DNA of 64,000 nucleotides from WTFV01 sp965200895 (lineage in GTDB: Bacteria > Acidobacteriota > Vicinamibacteria > Vicinamibacterales > UBA8438), in NCBI GenBank assembly GCA_965200895.1, contig CBDAVM010000002.1, forward strand, positions 2,022,340-2,086,339. Reading direction: 5' to 3'. A program made the translations under genes and the position numbers. How positions within the stretch are numbered: position 1 is the first letter of the stretch; each line of letters begins with the position of its first letter. Of the stretch, positions 27,762-36,495 are shown piece by piece. Below the pieces are notes generated by a model. It saw only the letters and a list, made by a program, of their open reading frames with translations, had not been told where the DNA came from and did not search any database.

Positions 27762-29900
27762 TCAGGCGCCGAGGCGGAACGCGACCATCTCGCTTGCTTC
27801 GCCGTCAGCCAGAGTCACCCGGATCTCGATGATGTACTCGCCGCGCGGCAGGAACGACGGCGCCAGCTCCACCTGCCGGGAGGGGCCTCCGTCCTCGGAT
27901 GCGCGAACGTCGAGCGGAAACATCGTATCGCCGCCCCGGTTCAGCAGGTTGGCCTCCATGTCGGGCGCCGCATCGCCCGGCGCGTAGACGTCGAACCGCA
28001 ACAGCAACCGATCCGTGCGGCGAAAGTCGCGCGACACGGTCGGCGGTGCGTCCCAGTCGGAAACGAGCGTGTTGAACTCCAGGGCGTTGCGCGCGCGGAC
28101 GAAATAGGGCGTGCTGATGACGAGGTCGGGCCCGGTGAAGTCGGGAACGACGATCTCGTTCCGGTCACGGTCGAGCACTTCGCCGGCCTCGCCCTCGATG
28201 GCCAGGTTCATGTGCATGGTGCCCGGGTCGGCCTCGAACTCCACGCGCGTGAGCGGGGGCGGCGCGGCCGCCTGTCGCCGGCTCCGCCGACGGGTCCTGC
28301 CGCGTGCGGACGAACGCGCCTGCTCCGGCACGCGACCGCGGAAGTAGGCGCCGCCGGTATCGCCCATGGCGGTCACGAGCACGCGCGACGCCGTGTCGCG
28401 CCGACCGCGCGCCTCGGTCGGCTCCCAGGCGAAGGTCACCCGGGTCCTGCCGTTCTCCGCGCGTGAGGTGCCGACCCATGTGCGGACGAGCCGGCCGCGG
28501 CGCGGCTCGGCCAGGGCGGCCAGCGCGATGTCCACCGCCTTCGGCGGCTCGTGCGCGCGGGCTACGAGCGACCGCTCCACGTCGCGCACCGTCACCGCCC
28601 AGTAGCCCTCACGGGCGCGCACCCGCAGGCCCGGACGCTTGACGCGCACCTCGATCTCGTGGAACTCGCCGTCGGTCGGCGCGGCGGTCGAGTTGTAGCC
28701 GAGCAGGTAGTAGCCGCTGGCGTCGTCCAGCATCTGCTGCAGACCGGGACGCAGATCGTTCTGGTTGACGATCGCCCGCCCGCCGGTCTCCTCGGCGAGT
28801 ATCCGCAGCGTGTCCTGGGTGAAGCGCAGCGTGCGCTGGTCGGTGCGCCAACTGATCTGCGGCTGATCCATGTCGAACTCGAAGGCGGCGAGACCGCGCG
28901 GGTCCACCGAGTAGACCGACGCGTTGAAGCGGCTGGCCGTCCGAATCACGCGCTGCAGATCGCTCATCATCGCGCTCCCCTCGAAGAACGACATCGTCTC
29001 CTCGAAGGGGGTGTCGCCGGCGAACGGGTCGAGCACGGTGGGGTTGATGCGTGGGTCGGCCCGCAGGTCCGCGGCCTCGCTCCGCAACTGCGGCGGCACG
29101 TAATTGGTATAACCCTCGCTCACGAGCAGCACCGACTTCCGCCCCTCGCGCAGTCCGCCGAGCATCGTCATCAGCCCGCGCAGCGCCGACAGCGATACCT
29201 CGTTGCGGACCCGCTCGACGATCTCGGTCGGGTAGAAGTTGTAGCGCGCCTCGTAGAGGTTGCGCACGTCGTACTCGTACTTGACCCCCTCGAACTGTCT
29301 GATGGCGTTGATCGCTGCCTCGTGGTTGCGCGTCAGACGAACGTCCGACACGGGCATCAGCGGGTACATCACGCCGACGAGATCCGTCGGGATCAGGTCG
29401 TTCTCGATGAAGTCGATGAGCATGCGCCGGGCCCGGATGCTGTTGCCCTCGCGCACGTGGTAGTCGTCGAGGAAGATCACGAACACCCGGATGTCGGGCC
29501 GCGACGCGGCCAGCTCCTGATCCGACCGTGTGACGCCGACGCTGGTGAGCGGCTCGCCCGAGAGTTCGGGGGTCCGGTCGACCTGAACCACCTGGAAGGA
29601 GTCCACCGTCTGCAGAACGCCATCCTCGTACACCTCGAAATCGTCCTGCGTGAGATCGAACACCGGATTGCCGTCGTCGTCGGTCACGAAGGCGTCGACG
29701 CGGATGTAGTTGATGCCGCTGCGAAAGACGGTGACGCCGCCCTGCAGTTCCACGGATTCTCCGGCGGCGGTCTGCCGTCCCTGGCCGGACTCGTCTTGCG
29801 ACGGCGGTGCGGCAGACGGTCGACGCTGCGGCGCGGCGTAGCCGGACATCATCATCAGCAGCCCGGCGCACAGGCAGGCGGCGATCCAGCGTGTCTTCAT
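27762..29900 (-). CDS. VWFA-related secreted protein of the acidobacterial type
   Basis: A 712-residue protein with an N-terminal signal sequence (WIAACLCAGLLMMMSGYA). It has a beta-rich FVTDDDGNPVFDLTQDDFEV region, then a von Willebrand A-like domain (DIRVFVIFLDDYHVREGNSI, with a non-canonical MIDAS, and KSVLLVSEGYTNY), and a C-terminal half of unknown fold that includes GYYLLGYNST. The VWA plus this layout matches proteins described as VWFA-related acidobacterial domain (TIGR03436). The ATG at 29900 is preferred: GAGGGAG lies 5 nt upstream. Secreted or periplasmic; function unknown. The gene ends 8 bp before the mutase large subunit. Confidence 0.82.
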   Translation of the reverse strand: MKTRWIAACLCAGLLMMMSGYAAPQRRPSAAPPSQDESGQGRQTAAGESVELQGGVTVFRSGINYIRVDAFVTDDDGNPVFDLTQDDFEVYEDGVLQTVDSFQVVQVDRTPELSGEPLTSVGVTRSDQELAASRPDIRVFVIFLDDYHVREGNSIRARRMLIDFIENDLIPTDLVGVMYPLMPVSDVRLTRNHEAAINAIRQFEGVKYEYDVRNLYEARYNFYPTEIVERVRNEVSLSALRGLMTMLGGLREGRKSVLLVSEGYTNYVPPQLRSEAADLRADPRINPTVLDPFAGDTPFEETMSFFEGSAMMSDLQRVIRTASRFNASVYSVDPRGLAAFEFDMDQPQISWRTDQRTLRFTQDTLRILAEETGGRAIVNQNDLRPGLQQMLDDASGYYLLGYNSTAAPTDGEFHEIEVRVKRPGLRVRAREGYWAVTVRDVERSLVARAHEPPKAVDIALAALAEPRRGRLVRTWVGTSRAENGRTRVTFAWEPTEARGRRDTASRVLVTAMGDTGGAYFRGRVPEQARSSARGRTRRRSRRQAAAPPPLTRVEFEADPGTMHMNLAIEGEAGEVLDRDRNEIVVPDFTGPDLVISTPYFVRARNALEFNTLVSDWDAPPTVSRDFRRTDRLLLRFDVYAPGDAAPDMEANLLNRGGDTMFPLDVRASEDGGPSRQVELAPSFLPRGEYIIEIRVTLADGEASEMVAFRLGA

Positions 29901-29949
29901 GAGGCTCCCTCGCAGACTGGCGCGTCCTTCGATGATACCATCGGGCCCC

Positions 29950-31134
29950 ATGCCCAGCGGCGTCACCCCTGCGCCCGAACTGACCGCCGGCACTCCCCTC
30001 AGCCGGCTCGCGGAGGACGAGCGTCTGCTGCGCAACAGCGTCCGCGCGTTCGCCGAGGCCGAAGTCGCGCCCCGTGCGCGTCAGATGGACGCCGAGGCCC
30101 GCATGCCCCGCGACCTCATCGACCAACTCTTCGCGCTCGGCGTCATGGGCATCGAGATCCCGGAACGCTGGGGCGGCGCGGCGGGGAGCTTCTTCCTGTC
30201 GGTCCTCGCGGTGGAGGAGCTCGCACGGGTCGACCCGGCGGTCGCGGTGGTCTGCGACGTGCAGAACACCCTCGTCATCAACGCCCTGCTGCGCTGGGGA
30301 TCGGAGGAGCAGCAGGCCCGCGTGCTGCCCGCGCTGGCCGCCCGTTCGGTGGGCGCCTACGCGCTGTCGGAGGCGGCGTCCGGCAGTGACGCGTTCTCGC
30401 TGGCGACGCGCGCGGTCCGGGACAGCGGCGACTGGGTGCTGACCGGCCGCAAGTTCTGGATCACGAACGCGGCCGAGGCCGACTTCTTCCTCGTGTTCGC
30501 CACCGTCGATCCGGCCGCGGGCCACCGCGGCATCACCGCGTTCATCGTCGAGCGCGCCAGCGCCGGCCTTACCGTCGGGAAGAAGGAGGACAAGCTCGGC
30601 ATCCGCGCCAGCAGCACCTGCGAGCTGCTGCTCGACGCCTGCCGCGTCCCCGCCGCCAATGTCCTCGGCGAGATCGGCCGCGGCTACCGGGTGGCCATCG
30701 AGACGCTGAACGAGGGCCGCATCGGCATCGCCGCGCAGATGGTCGGCCTCGCCCAGGGCGCGCTCGACCACACGCTGGTCCACGTCCGGGAGCGGAAGCA
30801 GTTCGGACGGCCGATCGCCGACTTCCAGGCGGTGCAGTTCCAGCTCGCGCAGGCTGCGACCGAGCTCGAGGCGGCCCGGCTGCAGACGTACAACGCGGCC
30901 CGGCTGCGCGACGCCGGCGAGCCCTTCCTGACCGCCGGCGCGATGGCCAAGCTGTTCAGCTCGCAGGTGGCCGAGCGGGTCAGCTCGCTGGCCGTGCAGC
31001 TCTTCGGCGGCGTCGGCTACACGAAGGACTACCCGGTGGAAAAGCTGTACCGCGACGCCAAGATCGGGCAGATCTACGAGGGCACGTCGAACCTGCAGCT
31101 CCAGACCATCGCCAAGCAGTTGCTGCGCCGCTGA
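29950..31134 (+). CDS. Acyl-CoA dehydrogenase, probably short/branched chain
   Basis: About 394 residues of the acyl-CoA dehydrogenase fold: YALSEAASGSDAFSLATRA and WITNAAEADFFLVFA (FAD-binding), KLGIRASSTCELLLDACRVP, RKQFGRPIADFQAVQFQLAQ and the catalytic glutamate in IGQIYEGTSNLQLQTIAK. The glutamate in YEGTSN is the base that removes the alpha proton in butyryl-CoA-type enzymes. Start uncertain: ATG at 29950 or 29932, no clear ribosome site, with the divergent VWA gene starting only 49 bp away. Beta-oxidation or branched-chain catabolism; precise substrate not readable. Confidence 0.9.
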   Translation: MPSGVTPAPELTAGTPLSRLAEDERLLRNSVRAFAEAEVAPRARQMDAEARMPRDLIDQLFALGVMGIEIPERWGGAAGSFFLSVLAVEELARVDPAVAVVCDVQNTLVINALLRWGSEEQQARVLPALAARSVGAYALSEAASGSDAFSLATRAVRDSGDWVLTGRKFWITNAAEADFFLVFATVDPAAGHRGITAFIVERASAGLTVGKKEDKLGIRASSTCELLLDACRVPAANVLGEIGRGYRVAIETLNEGRIGIAAQMVGLAQGALDHTLVHVRERKQFGRPIADFQAVQFQLAQAATELEAARLQTYNAARLRDAGEPFLTAGAMAKLFSSQVAERVSSLAVQLFGGVGYTKDYPVEKLYRDAKIGQIYEGTSNLQLQTIAKQLLRR

Positions 31135-31578
31135 GGGACCGGTCATCTGGTCGCGCGCCGTCCCGTGCGATGATCAGAACGACAGCATGACACATGTCGT
31201 CGGGAGAGCGTTCGATCCTGCGCATCTCCAAGGACATCTCGCATCTCGAGAACGCACCGACGTGCGCAGACGGCCCGACGAATACGCGCCGCGGCTCGGC
31301 CTGACGGCGGCGGACATGCAGAGGTCGATGCACGACATCGAGCGCCTGTTCGACGGGGCCGTGCAGCAGCAGGACGCCGCCAAGGTCTCCATCACCGCCC
31401 TGGCGGACCGACTCGAGCGCACCGTCCCGGATGTCGCCCGCATCGTGGGGCAACGGGAAGCGGAGCGGAATTGCGATCCCCGAGTTGCTGGCGGGGCTGC
31501 GGACGCTGATCGGCCGCTGGAGACGGTTGTGAGACTCGCCGACCACGCGGCACGGTTGCGCACCGACTCGCCCGATAC
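31135..31578. other. 444-bp stretch without a supported gene
   Basis: A plus frame from 31187 reads MTHVVGRAFDPAHLQGHLAS but shows no family, ends in basic low-complexity sequence and runs out of frame into the HsdR remnant. Minus frames here are also low complexity. This is likely debris from the lost upstream part of the restriction gene or unrelated non-coding sequence. Confidence 0.4.
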
Positions 31579-32157
31579 GTGGTGCGCGGCATGCACCGGC
31601 CGAACCTCGCGGTCGAGCTGCTGGAGAAGCTGCTCAAGGGCGAGCTGGCGACGCGGCGCCGGAAGAACGTCGTGCAGGCCCGTTCGTTCGCCGAGCTGCT
31701 GGAGCGGACGATCCGCCGCTACCAGAACCGCCCGGTGGAGGCGGCACGGGTGCTCGAGGAGCTGATCGGCCTGGCCCGCGAGCTGCGCGAAGCGAACGCC
31801 CATGGCGAGAAACTGGGACTGTCGGACGACGAGCTGGCGTTCTACGACGCACTGGGCGTCAACGACAGCGCGGTGCAGGTGCTCGGCGACGAGACGCTGC
31901 GCGGCATCGCCCGCGAGCTGGCCGAGACGGTGCGCGGCAACGTGACCATCGACTGGACGCTGCGCGAGAACGTCCGCTACCTGGAACGTGTCGCCGAGTT
32001 GCCGGTGGAGGAACGCGGAGTGTTCCTGACACGGCGAGCCCCGTGGCGCATCAGGGCGTGGTTGGCCGTATGGACCTGGCTGCATCGTCTCCAGGGCGCC
32101 GGCAAGCGGCGCGCGCGCTCGTTCCTGCTGGAGTCTCACGTCGTCGCATCTTCCTGA
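31579..32157 (+). pseudogene. C-terminal fragment of a type I restriction HsdR subunit (DUF3387 region)
   Basis: The frame carries LAVELLEKLLKGELATRRRK, NVVQARSFAELLERTIRRYQ, NRPVEAARVLEELIGLAREL, GLSDDELAFYDALGVNDSAV and IARELAETVRGNVTIDWTLR. This is the conserved C-terminal region (DUF3387) of type I restriction endonuclease HsdR. The helicase and nuclease domains are absent, and after the TIDWTLRENVR block the normal end is replaced by an unrelated basic tail (YLERVAELPVEERGVFL onward). No hsdM or hsdS lies nearby. It is a restriction-system scar, not a working gene. Confidence 0.75.
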
Positions 32158-32312
32158 CTTACCTGCGGAACACCCGCGCCGGTAGCCTGGACTGACGCAC
32201 GATGGATGCGAGCGTCCGGTAGCGCCACCGCGTCACCGTCACCGGGGCACACGTCGGCGCCATCGCCGATTGGAACCCACCGGCTTTCGACCGCCCGTCG
32301 ACGGCCGCGGAG

Positions 32313-33458
32313 TCAACGCAACCCCGCCACCCGCGCGGCGATGATCATCCGTTGCGCCTCGGATGTGCCGGCGACGATGTCCAGCGCCCGCGCGTCGCGG
32401 AGCAGGCGCTCCACCGTGGTCCCGCGCCGGTAGCCGGCCGAGGCCAGGATGCGCATCGCGCGGTCCGCGGCGCGCCCAGCCGCCTCGGTGGCGGCGAGCT
32501 TCGCCATCGACGCCTCCAGCGTGACCCGCTCCCGCACGTCCTTCGCCGCGGCCGCGCGCAGCACCAGCATGCGCGCGGCGTCCAGTTCGGTGGCGGTGTC
32601 GGCGATCGGCCACTGGATCGCCTGATAGCGGCCGATGGGACGGCCGAAGGTCTGCCGGGTGCGCGCGTGGCGCAGCGCCTCGTCGAAGGCCGCCTGCCCC
32701 ACGCCGAGCGCCTCGGCGCCGATGGCGATGCGGGCGCCGTCCAGCGCCCACTTCGCGACCGTGAACCCACTGCCGGGGCCGGCCAGCAGCGCTCCCGCGT
32801 CGACCTCGACGTCGTCGAGCCGCAGGTCGACGCACCCGAGCCCCCGCATGCCGAGCGGCTCGACCGTCGGCGCGCGGAGGACGCCCGGCCGGTTCAGCGG
32901 CACGAGGAACGCACTCACCGCGCGCCCGCGGGCGCCGGGTTCGGTCGTCGCGAAGATCAACGCGAGGTCGGCGGCGGCGCCGTTGGCCACCCAGACCTTG
33001 CAGCCCCGCAGCACGTACCCCTCGCCGGACGGCGCGGCTGTCGTCTCCTGGGCAGCGGCGTCGGTCCCGGCCTGCGCCTCGGAGAGCGCGAACGCGCCGA
33101 GCGCCCGTCCCGACGTCAGCCGCGCGAGCCAGACATCCTTCTGCGCCGCGGTTCCGAAACGGTGGATCACCTCGGCCACGAGGGAATTGTTGACCACCAG
33201 GATGGCGCCCAGCGTGGCGCTGGCGGCGGCGACCGCCTCGATCCCCAGTGCGTAGCTGACATGGTCACGGCCGGCGCCGCCCCACGCCGGCGGGACGGTC
33301 ACCCCGAGCAGGCCGTGCGCCGCCGCCGCCGACACCAGGTCGCGGGGGAACCGATCGGCTGCGTCGACCGCCGCGGCCCGCGGCGCCAGCGTGGTCGCGG
33401 CGAAGTCCCGGACGACCTGCTGAAACCGGATCTGTTCAGGCGCAAGCTCGAGCTGCAT
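32313..33458 (-). CDS. Acyl-CoA dehydrogenase-like protein lacking the usual catalytic glutamate
   Basis: A 381-residue acyl-CoA dehydrogenase fold: LGVTVPPAWGGAGRDHVSYA, GAFALSEAQAGTDAAAQETT, VANGAAADLALIFATTE, DGARIAIGAEALGVGQAAFD, RQTFGRPIGRYQAIQ. The C-terminal motif that normally reads YEGTSE is VAGTSEAQRM: the base is Ala363 (GCC at 32370-32372). The alternative position used by isovaleryl-CoA dehydrogenase (Glu in LERL) is also not Glu here (DGARI). So it may use another residue, act on an unusual substrate, or be inactive. It ends at 32313 and starts 11 bp downstream of the HIT gene. Confidence 0.86.
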   Translation of the reverse strand: MQLELAPEQIRFQQVVRDFAATTLAPRAAAVDAADRFPRDLVSAAAAHGLLGVTVPPAWGGAGRDHVSYALGIEAVAAASATLGAILVVNNSLVAEVIHRFGTAAQKDVWLARLTSGRALGAFALSEAQAGTDAAAQETTAAPSGEGYVLRGCKVWVANGAAADLALIFATTEPGARGRAVSAFLVPLNRPGVLRAPTVEPLGMRGLGCVDLRLDDVEVDAGALLAGPGSGFTVAKWALDGARIAIGAEALGVGQAAFDEALRHARTRQTFGRPIGRYQAIQWPIADTATELDAARMLVLRAAAAKDVRERVTLEASMAKLAATEAAGRAADRAMRILASAGYRRGTTVERLLRDARALDIVAGTSEAQRMIIAARVAGLR

Positions 33459-33469
33459 TCGCTCCCGCT

Positions 33470-33970
33470 CTACGACGCCGCCGCGAGCCGCTCGAAGACC
33501 GGCTTCAGTCGGGCCACGCTGGCCGCCGGCTCTTCGGGCACGACGCGGGTGTCGCCGACGACGGTCATGAAGTTGGTGTCACCGTCCCAGCGCGGGACGA
33601 GGTGCACGTGCAGGTGGCCGACCACGCCCGCGCCGGCCGTCCGGCCCAGGTTCATCCCGACGTTGATGCCGTGGGCGCCATAGGCCTCGGTCAATGCCGT
33701 CTCGGCCACCCGGGTGAGGGTGATCAGCTCGGTCAGCTCCGCCGCCGTCGCCTCGGCCAGGCGCGCGACATGCCGCATCGGAACGACCATCAGATGCCCG
33801 TTGTTGTACGGGTACTTGTTCAGAATGACGAAGATGCGCTCACCGCGGAAGACGATGTGGGGTGCGGGGCGCGCCGGGTCGAGCGCAGTGCAGAAGACGC
33901 ACGTGGAGGGCGCGCCGCCTGCCGCGCCCGTCACGTACTTCAGTCTCCACGGGGCCCAGAGTCGTTCCAC
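33470..33970 (-). CDS. HIT family hydrolase/phosphorylase (Ap4A type)
   Basis: A 166-residue histidine-triad protein. It opens with MERLWAPWRLKYV and a CVFC pair, typical of the Ap4A phosphorylase-like branch, followed by RGERIFVILNKYPYNNGHLM and the triad HLHVHLVPRW. HIT enzymes cleave dinucleoside polyphosphates or nucleotide adducts. Placed 33 bp after the HU/IHF gene and 11 bp before the acyl-CoA dehydrogenase-like gene on the same strand. Confidence 0.9.
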   Translation of the reverse strand: MERLWAPWRLKYVTGAAGGAPSTCVFCTALDPARPAPHIVFRGERIFVILNKYPYNNGHLMVVPMRHVARLAEATAAELTELITLTRVAETALTEAYGAHGINVGMNLGRTAGAGVVGHLHVHLVPRWDGDTNFMTVVGDTRVVPEEPAASVARLKPVFERLAAAS

Positions 33971-34003
33971 GTTGCAGGCATTCCGGTGCGGGCCACGTAC
34001 GGG

Positions 34004-34423
34004 TCATCCCCGGGCCGGCACGGCGCGATGCCGTGGAGTCGTTCCCGCGAGCACGACATGCCGGCGGCCGGACGCCGCGCCGGGATCGACGTGCGCCGCA
34101 GTCTCCCGCTCCGGCGCCGCGGCGGCCAGTCGCCGCGGCGGGTCCGGACCGCGGTTGATCCGTTCCTTGAGGTCCTTCCCGGGCTTGAAGTAGGGCACCT
34201 TCTTGGGCGGCACGTCCACCCGGTCTCCGGTCTTGGGATTGCGCCCCTTGCGGGGCTGCCGCTGCCGCAACCGGAAGCTGCCGAAACCCCGCAACTCGAT
34301 CTTCTCGCCACGGTGCAGTGCGTCGACGATGCACTGGAACACCGTATCGACGATGACCTCGGCGTCCTTCTTGGTGAGATCGGTGACCTGAGCGACCTCC
34401 TCGACCAGCACCGCCTTGGTCAT
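34004..34423 (-). CDS. HU/IHF-type DNA-binding protein with a C-terminal tail
   Basis: A 139-residue protein whose first 92 residues are the HU/IHF fold (TKAVLVEEVAQVTDLTKKDA, KIELRGFGSFRLRQRQPRKG, RNPKTGDRVDVPPKKVPYFK, PGKDLKERI). The tip of the beta arm (RNPKTG) inserts into the DNA minor groove. A further 45 residues, Arg/Pro/Ala-rich, extend the C-terminus beyond typical HU length. The ATG at 34423 is used; the frame extends 5 codons further. Located downstream of rpsA, an arrangement common for IHF-beta genes, but HU and IHF subunits cannot be separated confidently. Confidence 0.9.
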   Translation of the reverse strand: MTKAVLVEEVAQVTDLTKKDAEVIVDTVFQCIVDALHRGEKIELRGFGSFRLRQRQPRKGRNPKTGDRVDVPPKKVPYFKPGKDLKERINRGPDPPRRLAAAAPERETAAHVDPGAASGRRHVVLAGTTPRHRAVPARG

Positions 34424-34546
34424 GCTGCCACGGACCACGGCCTCCTCGATTCCACGCGTCCCGCGGCCCGCGCAGGACGAACCGCGCCGGCCCGGAAAGT
34501 CGTCAGCCCGGCGGCTCCGCTCTCCGCCCGACCAGCACCCGCGCCG

Positions 34547-34579
34547 GGAGTCTGCGCCGTTCTGCGGCGCAGACTCCTA
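34547..34579 (-). repeat. Copy 2 of the stop-codon palindrome, at the rpsA end
   Basis: Read on the minus strand, TAG followed by GAGTCTGCGCCG, a 5-nt loop and CGGCGCAGACTCC gives a perfect 13-bp stem (34547-34559 with 34565-34577). The first base pairs belong to the rpsA stop codon TAG (34577-34579). It matches copy 1 at 7889-7922 in both sequence and its position at a gene end. No T-tract follows. Confidence 0.8.
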
Positions 34580-36361
34580 GTCGGAGGATGTCTGCTGCTT
34601 GAAGTGATCCCCCAGCGTCACCTCGGGCGACTCGCTGGTGGCGTAGCTGCGCCAGTCGGCCTCGAAGTTCTCGTTCGTCAGCGCTCGCACACTGAGCCCG
34701 ATCTTCCGCTCGGTGGGACTCAGCTTGATGACGCGCATCTGGATCGTCTCGTCCACCTTCAGTTCCGCCTTGTCACCGCGGCCCTGATCCTCGAACTCGG
34801 AGACGTGAATCAACCCTTCGATCCCCTCGGCCAGCTCGACGAACGCGCCGAAGCTGGTGATCCGCACCACCTTGCCCTCGACGACATCGCCGACCTTGGT
34901 CGTGGAGAAGAAGTCGTCCCAGATGTCGGTCGCGAGCTGCTTCAGGCCGAGCGAGAGCCGCTGGTTCTCGGGATCGATGTTGAGGACCATGGCCTCGACC
35001 TCCTCGCCCTTCCTGATGACGTCGGAGGGGTGCTTCAGCCGTTTGCTCCAGGACATGTCGGAGATGTGGATAAGTCCGTCGATGCCCTCCTCGACCTCGA
35101 CGAACGCGCCGAATTCCGTCAGGTTGCGGACCGTGCCGGTGATCTTCGAGCCGACCGGGTACTTCTCGCCGAGCTGCTGCCACGGGTTGCTCTCGATCTG
35201 CTTCAACCCGAGTGCGATGCGGCGCGCGTTGGGATCGACCCCCAGCACCATGGACTGGACCATGTCGCCGACGTTGAGCAGCTTCGACGGGTGCTTGACG
35301 CGCTTGCTCCAGGACATTTCCGAGACGTGGATCAACCCTTCGACACCCGGCTCGAGCTCGACGAAGGCGCCGTAGTCGGTGAGGCTGACGACCTTGCCGT
35401 GCAGGCGCTGTCCGACCGGGTAGCGTTCGGCCGCCGAGGTCCACGGGTCGGCGTGAAGCTGCTTGTAGCCGAGCGAGACGCGTTCGGTGGCCGGATCGAA
35501 CTTCAGGACGATGACCTCGACCTCGTCGTTCACGTTGAAGATCTCCGAGGGATGCTGCGCCCGCCCCCACGACATGTCGGTGACGTGCAGCAGTCCGTCG
35601 ATGCCTCCCAGGTCGATGAAGGCGCCGTAGTCGGTGATGTTCTTCACCACGCCCTGCATGACCTTGCCCTCGGCGAGCGTCGCGAGCGTCTCCTTCTTCT
35701 TCTCCGCGTTCTCCTCTTCGATCAGCACCTTGCGCGACAGCACGATGTTGCCGCGTTTCTTGTTCACCTTGATGACGCGCATGCGCAGCTCCTGGCCGCG
35801 CAGCGAATCGAGGTTGCGGACGGGGCGGACGTCGATCTGCGAGCCGGGCAGGAACGCGCGCACGCCGATGTCGACCGCGAGGCCGCCCTTGATGCGCTCG
35901 ATCACACACCCGATGACCACCTTGCGGTCGGCGTAGGCCTTCTCGACCTCGTCCCAGATCTTCATCTTCTCGGCCTTCTCGCGCGAGAGCACGATGTGGC
36001 CGTCGCGATCCTCGGTGCGCTCGAGCAGCACGTCGACCGTGTCGCCCGGCTGGACCATCGGGTCGCCGTTCTCGTCGTAGAACTCCGACAGCGGAATCAG
36101 GCCCTCCGACTTGTAGCCTACGTCGACGATCACCTCGGAGTCGGACACCTTGAGCACGGTGCCCTTGATGACCTCGCCCTCGGCGATGTTCTTCAGGCTG
36201 CCCTCGTAAAGCGCGACGAGGCGGGCGTGCTCTTCCGGATCGATCGTCTCCTCGTCCGGATCCACGAACCGCGCAAGCCCAGGAGGTTTCGGCGCCGCCA
36301 AGGGGTTCTGCGCGGTGCCGGCGGCCTCGGCCCGGGCCGCATCATCTGGTGCGTCAATCAT
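34577..36361 (-). CDS. rpsA: 30S ribosomal protein S1
   Basis: About 594 residues with six consecutive S1/OB RNA-binding repeats (for example NITDYGAFIDLGGIDGLLHV, SLTDYGAFVELEPGVEGLIH, NLTEFGAFVEVEEGIDGLIH, RITSFGAFVELAEGIEGLIH) plus less typical first two copies. S1 helps the 30S subunit bind structured mRNAs. The ATG at 36361 is preceded by GGAGGAAGGA; the frame opens 15 codons earlier. It sits downstream of cmk with its own promoter. Terminates in a palindrome (34547-34579). Confidence 0.97.
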   Translation of the reverse strand: MIDAPDDAARAEAAGTAQNPLAAPKPPGLARFVDPDEETIDPEEHARLVALYEGSLKNIAEGEVIKGTVLKVSDSEVIVDVGYKSEGLIPLSEFYDENGDPMVQPGDTVDVLLERTEDRDGHIVLSREKAEKMKIWDEVEKAYADRKVVIGCVIERIKGGLAVDIGVRAFLPGSQIDVRPVRNLDSLRGQELRMRVIKVNKKRGNIVLSRKVLIEEENAEKKKETLATLAEGKVMQGVVKNITDYGAFIDLGGIDGLLHVTDMSWGRAQHPSEIFNVNDEVEVIVLKFDPATERVSLGYKQLHADPWTSAAERYPVGQRLHGKVVSLTDYGAFVELEPGVEGLIHVSEMSWSKRVKHPSKLLNVGDMVQSMVLGVDPNARRIALGLKQIESNPWQQLGEKYPVGSKITGTVRNLTEFGAFVEVEEGIDGLIHISDMSWSKRLKHPSDVIRKGEEVEAMVLNIDPENQRLSLGLKQLATDIWDDFFSTTKVGDVVEGKVVRITSFGAFVELAEGIEGLIHVSEFEDQGRGDKAELKVDETIQMRVIKLSPTERKIGLSVRALTNENFEADWRSYATSESPEVTLGDHFKQQTSSD

Positions 36362-36466
36362 CCTGTCTGTCCTTCCTCCCGCTCTGTCTCCCGGCGGTCG
36401 ACACAACTACCGGCGTGGTCGCCGTCGACCCGCTTCGAGGATCCCCTGATGCGCTGTAAGCGCAAG

Positions 36467-36495
36467 ACTGTACGATAGTTACCAAAGGCCGTCAA
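36467..36495 (-). promoter_or_regulatory. rpsA promoter overlapping the cmk stop codon
   Basis: On the minus strand TTGACG (36490-36495) and TACAGT (36467-36472) are separated by 17 bp, a strong sigma-70-type pair ending about 105 nt before the rpsA ATG. The -35 includes the TGA stop of cmk (36492-36494), so rpsA probably has its own start site as well as read-through from cmk. A short GCGCT-GTA-AGCGC inverted repeat (36451-36463) lies in the leader. Confidence 0.7.

Noticed and set aside
31187..31765. 192-residue ORF before the HsdR fragment
   Set aside because: No family, low-complexity Arg/Ser-rich tail that is out of frame with the HsdR sequence.
33602..36478. 958-residue plus-strand open frame opposite rpsA and the HU gene
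   Set aside because: Shadow of rpsA in the antisense frame; no recognisable domain.
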